NCBI GenBank assembly: GCA_009731375.1
Contig: BJOX01000301.1
Coordinates: 242,154 to 271,864 of the forward strand
Source of the DNA: Paulinella micropora
Lineage: Eukaryota; Cercozoa; Imbricatea; Euglyphida
DNA: 29,711 nt
Reading direction: 5' to 3'
Below, piece by piece: positions 1 to 9,395 of the stretch. Positions within the stretch are counted from its first letter, which is position 1. Each line of letters starts with the position of its first letter. The position numbers were made by a program, and so were the translations under genes. The notes beneath the pieces are model-generated. The model ran no database searches, was not told the DNA's origin, and worked only from the letters and a program-made list of their open reading frames with translations.

Positions 1-397
1 CAATACTGATGCAGCTAATGGCATATCCTCAACGGACATAAGCCTCCAATACCCTTGTTCGAGGTCCTCCACCCCCCCGTGTCAGTCTCTCGCCTGATGA
101 TCGGGGCCACCGATGGAGCTCCTGAGGGCAAGACTGCACTAAGCCGAGGTTATTCCGCAGTCCCAGCAACCTCTTGCAAGACGTCACCGAATGTGCAAGT
201 GCATACACCAAGCGCGGTTGCTAGAGCTGCCTCGAAACCCCACCCATAACAATCTGGTGTCTGCTGGGTCCTGGGCTATCAACCAGCATATGCGGAGTTT
301 AAGATCTTTTACGCGCGCAACGACCCTCCTCCCCAGCATCTACCACCAAAGGGTTATGAGTTGGCGTCACAGTTTAACGCCTTGAGGCCATTGGGCT
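1..397 (+). mobile_element. possible 3' end of a non-LTR retrotransposon
   Basis: No reading frame here looks like a gene. The plus strand ends in a short GGCG...CGCC hairpin (about 363-381) and then passes directly into four copies of a TAATAG-type hexamer at about 398-422. A terminal hairpin followed by a short tandem repeat is typical of 3' ends of some LINE clades. No reverse transcriptase sequence remains, so the class and strand are inferred only from the tail. Confidence 0.25.
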
Positions 398-593
398 GAA
401 TAATAGTAATAGTAATAGTAATACTATTATTATTATTATTATTATCATCATCATCATCATCTTCTTCTTCCACCTCCTCCTCCTCCTTCTCCTCACTCTC
501 CTTCTTCTTCTTCTTCTTCTTCTTCTTCTTCTTCTTCGTCATCATCATCATCATCATCATCTTCTTCTTCTTCTTCTTCTTCTTCTTCAAGGC
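398..593. repeat. compound trinucleotide microsatellite
   Basis: Successive blocks of TAATAG, TTA, TCA, CTT/CTC and again TCA and TTC repeats. The poly-Lys, Glu, Asp, Asn and Met reading frame on the minus strand is a product of the repeat, not a gene. Confidence 0.9.
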
Positions 594-913
594 TTTTACC
601 AAGTTAAAAAATAAAATAAGTTTCTTATTATTACTGATTGGGGGGGGGGGTAATAGTCATCTTTCTCCCCTTTTTTTTTAATTGATCATTTTTTTTCTTA
701 AATTATGGTTTGTGTTTGGGTGGTGTTTTGTGTATAGTTCCTTCGCTTTTTCCTTCTAATTCTGTGTGCTTCTGGTTTGTTTCCCATGTTAGTATTTGCT
801 TCTGACTCCTTCGTCCTGCCTCTTTGGAACGACTTTATTGGCGGGCGGTTATTGCCGACAACTTGTATGCATCCTTCTGTTGTCTTTCACACCTTCCCTC
901 CTTGTTTTCTTCT
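594..913. other. no gene seen
   Basis: AT-rich and T-rich sequence with a G10 run at about 640-649. The overlapping plus-strand frames at 777-1126 run into the inverted repeat and have Phe/Ser/Pro-rich composition typical of pyrimidine-rich non-coding DNA. Confidence 0.5.
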
Positions 914-1271
914 TTATTCCCTTCTCTTTTTTCTTCATTCTCCTCCGCCGCCTTTTTGTTTCCCAAATTATTTATCCCTTCGTTCTATTCTCTCCTTGCC
1001 TTTCTTGAATTCTTTACACAAACACTGATATCTCCCAGGCTCAGCTTTGCTTCTCCCATCATTGTTCCTCTCCTAGTACTCCGTACATTCTATCTACCTA
1101 TCGGAGTACTAGGAGAGGAACAATGATGGGAGAAGCAAAGCTGAGCCTGGGAGATATCAGTGTTTGTGTAAAGAATTCAAGAAAGGCAAGGAGAGAATAG
1201 AACGAAGGGATAAATAATTTGGGAAACAAAAAGGCGGCGGAGGAGAATGAAGAAAAAAGAGAAGGGAATAA
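914..1271. repeat. perfect 170-bp inverted repeat with 18-nt spacer
   Basis: The left arm 914-1083 and right arm 1102-1271 are reverse complements with no mismatch that I could find. The spacer is 1084-1101. Complementarity stops sharply at both outer edges. A single-stranded copy would fold into a 170-bp hairpin. The arms encode nothing recognisable and do not resemble the TA-flanked foldback elements further right. It could be a young foldback or MITE insertion, a local inverted duplication, or a chimera from amplification or library preparation. Confidence 0.95.
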
Positions 1272-1672
1272 GTCACAGTGGTTTCAAAGTTTCACACAAA
1301 ATCATCAGTTTATTGTTTTTGAACAATAATATATAGAAAATCGTAGCCACGGTAGGACAATGACGTTTTACTTTTAGTGATTACTTTGTGACTTGTAAGT
1401 AATTTATCCGTATAATTCTAGTTAATAATTGTAACGGACGTAACGGTTCATATTGGCATTCAGAATCGGACAATAACCATTGTGTAATAATTACAGTCGT
1501 GCGGACTTTATTTCAGTTTCATTATTACCTTTGAGTTTGTCAGTTCTGCTATATACGTGCGGATTAAAGTGTCGATTGGTATCGTGGCTTCTAACGGAGT
1601 CACGGTCTCTCAGCAAACCGGCGTTTAAGATATTAGGTCCGTGAGTGACCGGGTATTACCTAATCAACGGTT
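1272..1672 (+). other. AT-rich leader or LTR region upstream of plus-strand gag
   Basis: AT-rich DNA without an open frame lies between the inverted repeat and the gag start at 1673. Its position suits an LTR and untranslated leader. I could not find a matching second LTR, because the element is cut on its right side, so LTR ends are not assigned. Confidence 0.35.
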
Positions 1673-3156
1673 ATGAGCCGCTGGGGAAACGAATTTCTGC
1701 ACCATGCGATCAGCATGAGACAATTGATGTCTCACACTCCGGTGTTTAGCGGAAATAAAAAGGATTTACAGAGTTGCTATTACCAGATAGAGGAGTATGC
1801 CTACGGGATTAGCACAACACTCGGGGATATGTTTCATGATGCTTTCAAAGACCATAAAGCGGCAAGAACAAAGTATGGTTTTGATAGAGACAGGATGAGA
1901 AAAGCAGAAGAAATGGAAGAACCGAGAGAACCACACGAGGTAGACACACCGGAAGGATCAGACGAAGAAGAAAGTGAAACAGAGACACAACAAACACAAC
2001 AACAGAGACAGAGAAGTAGCCAAACACCACCAGACTCGAAGACACAGCAAGAGAAACCTGCCAACTGGAAAGACCTCTCAAAGGAAGAGAAAGAAAGCTT
2101 GGGAGAATAGGGCCGCGGCGAACAGAAAGAAGAAAAGACAGATGACAAGAACCAACAAGGACGTGTATTTGCAAAGGAAGAAAAGATACAGAGAAGAAAT
2201 GCAATACCTGCATCGCTGCAGGATGTTCCAACTTCTCGTAACAACAGCATTCTCTGAATCCAAAGTGGTTCAATTTCTGCGCAGTAAAAACGTTCATTGC
2301 CCGTTTGAGAAAGTCGGCATTGTCAAAGCGAAATACGGTGGTGCGGCGAGATACATAGAGGAGAAAGCATTTAAAGAGATGCGACCGAGACCGACAGAGG
2401 ATATGGATGAGTATCTAACACAACATCTACTGCAGAAGAACTGGCTAGAAGCTCTGAGAGGGAAGCTATTTGAGCCAGAGGAAGCAGTAAATGGGTTGTT
2501 AGAGAAGCTAGCAGAGCATGAGGCCTATGAGCCCGCTTACTTCAACGATCATTATAGATTAGCAGCAGCGAGCAGGCCAACACATGATGATATGGTAGAG
2601 TCGGCAAAAGAAATTTACGTATTGTGGGAAGCGAAGCAGAAGAGACTGAGAAAGTAACGTAGGAAGGAGAAAGAGAGGAAGAGAGAGGGTAAGGGAGCGA
2701 ATCTACTGTTTGGAGAGGGAGAGGGAGGAGAGAAGGGAGAAAAGAGAGAGAAGAACAAGAAATGGACCAAGAACGGGAAGGGCAAGGGCAACAAGAATGG
2801 TAGTGATAGTTCAGAGCAGGAGTGGTGGCTGACAGCGACATGCTATAACTGCTACCAGACTGGACACACAAAGCGTTTTTGCCCTAAACAAAAGTCAGGC
2901 CCCAAACGAACTAGTCCAAAGGCAACTCACTCTAACTTCACAAAAGGAAAGCAAAGAGACAAGAGTGGCAAGTTCAAAAAGAAAGGAGCCAAAGGAGTCA
3001 CTCTTATGAGGGGAGAAGTAGGAGAGGAGGGTGAAGAGGAAGAAGAAGACAAATCTGAAGGGGAAGACAGCTCAGAAGAAGAAGAGTATGGGCTAGTCAT
3101 GATGGAGGGTGCAGAAGAAGCAATGGAGGGAAACATAGAAAGTGGGGAAAGCATTA
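1673..3156 (+). pseudogene. Gag-like polyprotein with CCHC zinc knuckle, plus-strand LTR retroelement (decayed)
   Basis: Gag is the nucleocapsid and capsid precursor of LTR retroelements. The N-terminal part (1673-2110, beginning MSRWGNEF) is in one frame. The rest (about 2100-3156) continues one frame over, so there is a frameshift near 2100. An in-frame TAA at 2655-2657 interrupts the second part. A zinc knuckle CYNCYQTGHTKRFC (C-x2-C-x4-H-x4-C) is encoded at 2841-2882, downstream of a Lys/Arg/Gly-rich stretch, which is the normal place for a nucleocapsid. An acidic Glu-rich segment follows and runs into the gap at 3157. The shift and stop make it non-functional as read. The zinc knuckle is seen directly. 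Assignment as Gag is by family resemblance, and the clade (gypsy or copia) is not determined. Confidence 0.7.
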
Positions 3157-3261
3157 NNNNNNNNNNNNNNNNNNNNNNNNNNNNNNNNNNNNNNNNNNNN
3201 NNNNNNNNNNNNNNNNNNNNNNNNNNNNNNNNNNNNNNNNNNNNNNNNNNNNNNNNNNNNN
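3157..3261. other. assembly gap
   Basis: A run of N followed directly by a 14-base G run at 3262-3275. Frames that cross it are not real evidence of continuity. Confidence 1.
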
Positions 3262-3275
3262 GGGGGGGGGGGGGG

Positions 3276-3956
3276 ACTGTCGAGTGCTCCATTGGCTCGA
3301 AACACACTCCGAGACAGACCCCACAACCCTCCACCCCGCACTCTCACTAGTGCTCAACACCCCGACACCTCTACAACAACCACTCCTGCCCTCACAACCT
3401 CACGAGACACACAACGTGTGCAACCCTCACCATTGCAACCAAAACCATCGCAAGTGAAAGAGAAAGAGAAACGGAAAAGTGAGAAACCGACACCCACACC
3501 CCCTCAGAGCTCAAGACAATCAAAGTACGAAACACCACGTCCCACTACACTCACTCCTAAGAGCCACACCACAGGCCCACTAACCACTCGTTGTACTGGG
3601 CTGAACTGGAAGGGAGAACAGTGTGGAGTTAAGTTTGGACAGGGGGGAGTTGGGGCAAGGCGGGTGAGGCAGCAAAGAGGCTAGTGTATGCAGACTTATG
3701 TGGTTATCATGCCCGTCAAGACCCACTATTCCCTGATATTGACCTAGCACAAGACCCTTCACGTCGCCCACGCCCTTCCCGTGATTATCCGTCTGAGAAT
3801 GAGATGATAATACTCAGAGAGAGGGAGGGAAAGGGGGCGAGTGCACAGCAAATCTCGCAAAAAGATACGGCAAAACCCGTGAAGAAAAACTCGCTAAGTC
3901 CCGCAAATATCGGAGAAAAAGACAAGGAAAGTGTCGAAAAACCCGGTCCTACGTAA
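3276..3956 (+). pseudogene. downstream part of the plus-strand retroelement, Pro/Thr-rich with a Cys/His cluster (broken)
   Basis: One frame (to 3684) encodes Pro/Thr/Ser/Lys-rich sequence ending in a cysteine cluster, RCTGLNWKGEQCG (about 3590-3630). The matching second half, LCGYH (about 3697-3711), is in another frame that continues to a stop at 3954-3956. The shift falls near a G6 run at 3642-3647. The overall pattern C...C...C-x-x-H resembles small zinc-binding modules with a final CxxH, but I cannot name a family. It follows the gag frame after the gap and stops where the minus-strand integrase begins, so I infer it belongs to the plus-strand element. Confidence 0.4.
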
Positions 3957-4298
3957 TCAACATGCAAAGTTTCGAATAGGTTCTCAACAAGCTTGTATTC
4001 GCCATAAAGGCATCTCTGCGCGTTGTTGTGTGGTGTCTTGGTTTGCTTGCAGTGTTCGTATGTGTCGACTGTGTCGGCAATGGATTTCTGCATGCCATGC
4101 CACCAAAACCTGCGTGAAATAAACCATGACATTTTATCCCTTCCCGTGTGTGAGTTGAGAGCAGAGCGGTGAGTGGCTTAAAGGATCGCCTTGCGTAACT
4201 GGGTTGGTACCCACAGTGTCCACTTTGAAGGCGTCTTTTCCCACTTACCGCCTGCCCCCTTATACCACAGGAGGTTATCATGCCAGGTCATCGTTTTC
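3951..4298 (-). pseudogene. integrase N-terminal part (truncated)
   Basis: Integrase inserts the cDNA copy into the host genome. The minus strand encodes the typical lead-in WVPTQLRKAIL, then a stop (TAA, 4178-4180), then the zinc-binding region with two histidines, SRRFWWHGM, and a segment YEHCKQTKTP. In gypsy integrases the zinc site ends in CxxC. Here the first of those cysteines is Tyr, so the HHCC site is incomplete. Homology ends just after HVDYVGP, the start of the catalytic core, at about 3950. The catalytic DDE core is therefore missing. The frame differs from the upstream RNase H frame, with a shift near 4300. Confidence 0.75.
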
Positions 4299-6550
4299 TT
4301 ATGGGCTCTTATTTCTCGTCTCAGGATTTGCTATCGGGTCAATAGCGTGAGCAATGAAGGGGCCCCATTCCTTAAAGCTCTTCGCCAACTGACCAAACAC
4401 CTTGGGGCTCGCCACCGTCATATCCATGTCATCCAGCTGGAGAGCACTGGTGACTAGGCTTATAGGCCCCTCTGTTCGGTGTGTTCGCTCCGCATGCGCA
4501 GCCGCGATAATCGCCGACCTTTCAGGGTGAACATGCTGGGTTACCCAGAACGACTGCGTCCTATTCGCGAAAAATGCGTTAAAGGAGTGTTCATGTTTAT
4601 GGGTCTGACCCGGCTTTATATCTCCCTCGCTGAGGATGTCCGACTGGGTGTCGATCTCCTCTTGCCAGTCCTCAGCTTCGTGTTGCGCGCAGCACACGCG
4701 ACGTATGCATTGCAGCTGGTCCAACAGTTTAGCTTGAGAATCGGGTCTATATCCCGGTGTCCAGCTTTGCGCGTTGGTGGCCATGTATGCCATCCCCGCC
4801 GGCAACGTGTCTTTGAAATCTGCTGTATGCTCCGTGGCCGTCCAGTCATCATCGGCTGTCCATCCGACTAGGCAGGCCGTGGGAGTTTCTAATGCAAAGC
4901 GGTCTAATCCGTCGCCTACAAAGCCTTTCACCCGAGGCATCTGTGATAGGCTATCTGGGACCGTATTTTCTTTATCTTTAATGTACTCGATGGTGAAGTC
5001 ATACAAGGCCAGCTCCGACTGCCATCGGGCCAGTCTTCCCGTATGTTCTCGGTCCATGAGCCATCTAAGGTTGGCATGATCTGTTTGAACCAATATGTTC
5101 GGAGCACCCCACAAGTACTCCCTCAGCCGACTGAACGCCCAAACTATCGCCAACGCTTCGCGTTGTCTGGTGCAGTAGTTGACTTGTTCGGGCGTCAACT
5201 TCTTGCTGACGAACATGATCGGTCTCAACTGTTTGTGGTCAGAATCGTATTGTTGTAAGACGGCCCCGACCGCGTATTTCGACGCGTCGGTTGCTACAAC
5301 AAAACGCTTCTCAAAGTCGGGGAGAACCAAGACCGATCCGCCCTCTGTGAGGGGGTCTCGTGTCAACGCCTCCTTCAGCTTTGTGTATACCTCCGCCGCC
5401 TTTGGCGGCCATTCGCCATCCGGGTCGCCGTGAAGGCAGAAGTCCCGTAATGGTTTTACAAAGTCCTGGAAGTTCGGAATAAATTCCGAGTACACCTGTG
5501 CCATACAGAGGAAGTAATGCAGCGCTGTGCGTGTGTTTGGGCGTGGAAGGGAACGGATAGCGTCCCGCTTCTCCGGATTCAACACTATTACCCCATCCTT
5601 GACTCTGTACCCTAGATAATCGATGTGGTCCTTAGCGAACGAACACTTCTCTAGGTTCAACCTGAGGCCGAAGGCTTCTAGGCGTCTCAAGATGTCCGAC
5701 ACGTGAGCCAGGTGCTCCGCTTCTGTCTTTGAATAAATAACGACATCATCGATGTAACAAAAGCTATACTGGTTAGTATGTCCGTAAGTTTCGGTGAAAC
5801 TTCGGATCACCGTACTTCGGGTCTGACAGAGCTTGATTCATGCAATCCTGAAATATAGCCGGGGCGGTTTTCAATCCCATCGGGAGGACTATCCACTGGT
5901 ACAGTCTCCCGCCGACGGCGAAGGCCGTCAGTGCCCGACTTTCCACATCCAAAGGGATGTTCCAGAATCCATTCTTCAAGTCTAGCTTTGTAAAGAACTT
6001 AGCATCTCGGAGTCGGTTGAGGCCATCCCGCATACGGGGGATTGGTGCCTCAACGCTCTTGATGATCTTATTGAGCCTCGTGCAATTGATGCGCAAGCCG
6101 AACCGGTGATCGGTACTCCGACCACGACGGGTCTATTAGCCGTTTAGCCAACATATCTTGAATCATTTCCTCGCAGATCTGCTCCTCCTTGTAACTGAGG
6201 CGCGATCCGCGGAGACGAGGCATCGTCTGTCCCACTTGTCGCTCTATCTTAGCAGCAGTGTGCGTCACGCCGCCGGCTACAAGGGGTCCAAAAAGTGTCT
6301 TATTCTTCAGAAACTGAGCCTTGAGATCCCGAACAAAGTCTAGTGACCCTGACTGTCGCGCCACGACTTCGTCGATGATCTCTTCGACCGGTTTCTGGTC
6401 TCTCGGGTCATCCGGGTACTCTAAGATGGAGTCCGGATCCTCAACCTCATCCTTCGCGTCCCTGCCTGGGTATCGCGTGGTGGACTGGTTGTCCCATGTT
6501 GCAAATTCCTGAAGTTCTACTAACACATCGGCGTATTGTTTCGCTGCCGA
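4299..6550 (-). pseudogene. reverse transcriptase and RNase H of Ty3/gypsy element (frameshifted)
   Basis: This copies element RNA to DNA and removes the RNA strand. The N-terminal part (6550-6068) encodes the RLIDPSWSEYRSPV stretch. After a shift near 6110, 6096-5773 encodes the motif A region FTKLDLKNGFW with its catalytic Asp, and LPMGLKTAP. After another shift near 5790, 5810-4299 encodes motif C FCYIDDVVIYSK, with YIDD at 5745-5756. The connection domain and RNase H follow, with ATDASKYAVGAVL, a REALAIV glutamate and QTDHANL. The conserved DALSR-type end reads DSLSQ. The last 150 or so residues are a linker towards integrase. Catalytic residues are present, but the two shifts and the upstream TAG at 6551-6553 mean no intact enzyme is encoded as read. 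Confidence 0.9.
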
Positions 6551-7240
6551 CTAGTGAAAGAACCCCGGAAAGATCGGAAAGGCAATCTCCCGCATGTCAT
6601 CCACCTTTCGGGTTAGTAGTTTGGTTCTGTATGCCAGACCATCCTGCCTTGATCCTAATCGGAATGCCATGAGTGGTTTAGCCTGTCGACTAGGTATCGG
6701 TACTGGGTCATCGACCACCCTATCCAATACATCCCTCCACCACATCACGGTGGGGTGTATCGTGACTATAATGGTGATGTCTTCGCGCCGATCCAACCTG
6801 TCAGCCAGGAGTTTCGGCACCTTCGATAGGTTCTCGGGCTGTATGAGCTCCGATCCCTTATACCATAGTGTTAACTTTTCCATCACATTATCGTCCTCTG
6901 TGAGGCGTTTAGATGCATGAAAAACCAAGCTCGATTTGATCCTTATGAATTCATGTGGCCGTTTCTGCCCACCCCCATATAGGTAGGTTTGGTCAAAGCC
7001 GTGCCATGATTCATCCTGCTTCCGCAGCAGCAAGATTTGGGCCTCGCGCTCAGCTGCTAAATCCTCGAAGCCCGCCCATGGGCCGGTCAGCTCCGGGACA
7101 TAAACATTCGTGTATACCCACGCTGTGCCAGCGGGCGTAACACGCTGCTGTGTCCATATATCATGCGGTATGGGGGGTGCGGGTGGGATCAAGGTCACCT
7201 GCGCTCTCCCCCTATACGGGTGATCTACCGGACGTTCTGG
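6551..7240 (-). pseudogene. polyprotein linker between protease and reverse transcriptase
   Basis: About 216 codons are open from the ATG at 7198. The same frame extends a little upstream to the protease shift near 7240 and ends at TAG 6551-6553. Beyond that stop the same frame continues straight into the reverse transcriptase, so the TAG is either a nonsense mutation or a read-through site. The segment holds a Trp/Tyr-rich start (DIWTQQRV, AWVYTNVYVP) and predicted mixed alpha/beta sequence. I recognise no domain. Gypsy elements usually have a shorter spacer here. It could include the protease C-terminus or a lineage-specific domain. Confidence 0.6.
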
Positions 7241-7770
7241 ACTAGGGTTAAGTATGGGTATTCCGCCACATGTCGGCCCCTTCCATACTTAATAACATCC
7301 TGCCCTAATAAAAGCTGAGCTTCCATCATCTTCAGATCAGGTTTACCCAGCACTATTGTTCCCGGGAAATCTTGCACCACCAAGACGTGTATTGTGTATG
7401 TCATGCCAGTCGGGAATTCCACCGTCAACGGAATACGGCCAATGATCGCACTTCTTCTGTCGTTACCACCCCGGATGTATCCGAGCTTCCCCTCGCGCGT
7501 GAAATCGAATAACTTTCCAAATTTATCAATAAATCTTTTACCCGCGAAGGTGATTTGTGCCATGCTATCGTTACCGGTGTCCAGGTGGGCGTTGAGCTCC
7601 CGCCAAAATAGACGGGTATAGCTCATGTCCCTTGCCTCCGCTGCAGGGAGGTCCTGGGGTTCGGCTGTCGAGATGAATGCTTGTTGCAGCTCCATCTCAG
7701 CATACCTGCGCGCCATCCGACGCTGGGCATCGCCAAGCTTGTCCGGGTCCACCAAGGGTGTTAGTCCCAT
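7225..7770 (-). pseudogene. retropepsin-type aspartic protease segment
   Basis: The retroelement protease cleaves the Gag-Pol polyprotein. The frame from 7770 begins with an Arg/Gln-rich helical stretch, then gives AHLDTGND with the active-site DTG encoded at 7573-7581. This is followed by hydrophobic strands and IVLGKPDL, which fits the ILG-type flap and C-terminal region of retropepsins. It lies between gag and reverse transcriptase, as expected. The frame is shifted relative to both neighbours (near 7780 and 7240). Confidence 0.75.
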
Positions 7771-8259
7771 CTGGCTAACGACTGCCGGAGCAACGCTTGG
7801 GCCATCCCGTGGGCCGTGAATGGTGATGCAGTATACATGTTGTCTGTGTGTGGGGGGAAGGCGTGGTCAATATGCGGTATATTCGGGTGATTAATATCGG
7901 AACCGGCCACCGTTCCCGGGGCTAGTCGAACACCACGACCGAGCAAAGACCGTTGAGGTGCTATTTGTTGTTTTGCCCTGGCTTTAATGTTAATCACCTT
8001 GTTCTCAAAAAGGGCTGTTTTCTGTAGTGAGGCGACTGGGATGGAACCTGCCTTGCTTACGCAGGTGTCCGCTGTGCGGGCACGGCAACTAAGCCCTTCC
8101 AGTTTACCATCATCCTCACTAGCCGCCTGTGCGACATCGTCTTCGGGTGGAGATGGGTGAGGGTCCGCCTGTACATTGTTGCGGAAGGTCGTCACCTCAG
8201 GTGAAGGTGGACGGCCACGACTACTGTTGTGCCCCTCTGTTATCTCTTCGCTCCCCCCT

Positions 8260-8269
8260 NNNNNNNNNN
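8260..8269. other. assembly gap (10 N)
   Basis: A short run of N preceded by a C-rich tract, inside the retroelement gag region. Confidence 1.
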
Positions 8270-8353
8270 CACCCCTGCAGTAGCAGTACCATTGACTGTG
8301 ATCAAGGGGTCTGAGACCCCCGCAATACTATCTACTTGCGATGTAGAAGGGTG

Positions 8354-8531
8354 CACAGCAACCCTAGCCGTCGGTGACTCGATACTGACTTGTGTCACCT
8401 GACCTGGCGTTGGTGTAGCCTCCATTCTTACTGTCTTATCTACTATTGGTGTGGGTGGGGACACAGCAACCCTAGCCGTCGGTGACTCGATATCGGCTTG
8501 TGTCACCTGACCTGGCGTTGGTGTGGCCTCC
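8354..8531 (-). repeat. 108-bp (36-residue) tandem repeat in gag
   Basis: Copies at 8354-8423 and 8462-8531 are nearly identical and lie exactly 108 bases apart. They encode two units with the shared core EATPTPGQVTQ and ESPTARVAV. The spacing is a multiple of three, so the frame is kept. Confidence 0.9.
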
Positions 8532-9395
8532 GTTACCATCACCCTATTAACTAGTTTTTCTGTTACTACCGCGCCTGTCCCGACAACTAGTCCATCACCC
8601 TCTGCGGTGGCTATCGTTTCCAACGGATGTGCAAAACGCACCCGCTTACGTGCCCCGGGGTGTGTCCTTTCCGTTGATTGTCTAGGACTTGAGTTTGCGC
8701 TTCTTGTAGGACTTGTGTCCTGCTGGCTGGCCTTGGCCTGCACAACACATGTGACGTGTTGCTTGCGTTTGCGTTTGCGTTTGCGTGTTGCGGGCTTACC
8801 CATCTGGCTCAGGAGTGACTCCTGCCCGGGCATGTATGCCGCGAACTTGTCCGCCGCCGGGAATTGGCTTTTGAGCATTTCGGCTTCCGCATCGAAGGCG
8901 GCGCACCAACTCGCCACGTGCCCGTTTGGCATCAGAGAGACCCGTCCGTGTTCATCAACGTCCGGGAATGGCAAGTTCATGTGTGCCTGCTGTTTCGGGC
9001 AGGGCACCCAATCGCCATCTTCCGGCCTTTTGACCTTCGACTCTCCCGCCTTGTATCGGCGTATGTACCGTCTCATCGCTATTGGGTGCTGCGGGGTACC
9101 CGGGAATGTGTGCCATCGCTGACACGACTTTCCCATGAGGCAGGGCCATACCCAAAATCGACGTTCTGGTAAGCAGTTAAAAGCCAGTGCGTGATGAAAA
9201 TAATCACACAAAGTATTAGACTTAAAAGTTGGCGGGTTGCCAAGGTCGTCTAACCTCTGTATCCCGTACGGACAATGAGCCGGACCAGGATCGATGGCTA
9301 ATGAGCTGAGAGGTTGATTGGTTTGCCGTGGGATCGTACGTGTTTTCTTTTTCTTTGTCGCCGGCTGACGTGAGGGCGGGGCCCCTTGTGTCTGG

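Larger units (their letters stand above)
7761..9395 (-). pseudogene. Gag C-terminal or Gag-Pol region with Cys/His cluster, basic stretch and 36-aa repeat
   Basis: The long frame (9211-8240, with an open extension upstream) contains a Cys/His-rich block (NTLCDYFHHALAFNC, then PCLMGKSCQRWH) that may be a divergent nucleic-acid-binding finger. A very basic stretch RKRKRKRKQ follows at about 8760-8785, then a 36-residue tandem repeat. It is not a canonical CCHC knuckle. After the 10-base gap at 8260 a further frame (8195-7761) leads to the protease. Nucleocapsid-like function is inferred from position and basic charge only. Confidence 0.55.

Noticed and set aside
354-602. 82-codon minus-strand frame of Lys, Met, Glu, Asp and Asn
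   Set aside because: Pure microsatellite translation.
777-1126. Three overlapping plus-strand frames
   Set aside because: Phe/Ser/Leu/Pro-rich pyrimidine-strand composition; they run through the palindrome and show no motif.
1578-1589. Primer-binding site TGGTATCGTGGC for the plus-strand element
   Set aside because: Only the first seven bases match the initiator-tRNA type site (TGGTATC). No LTR end (CA) precedes it, so it is not called.
4191-5433. Several plus-strand frames of 60-130 codons
   Set aside because: They lie opposite the reverse transcriptase and RNase H frames and have no features of their own.
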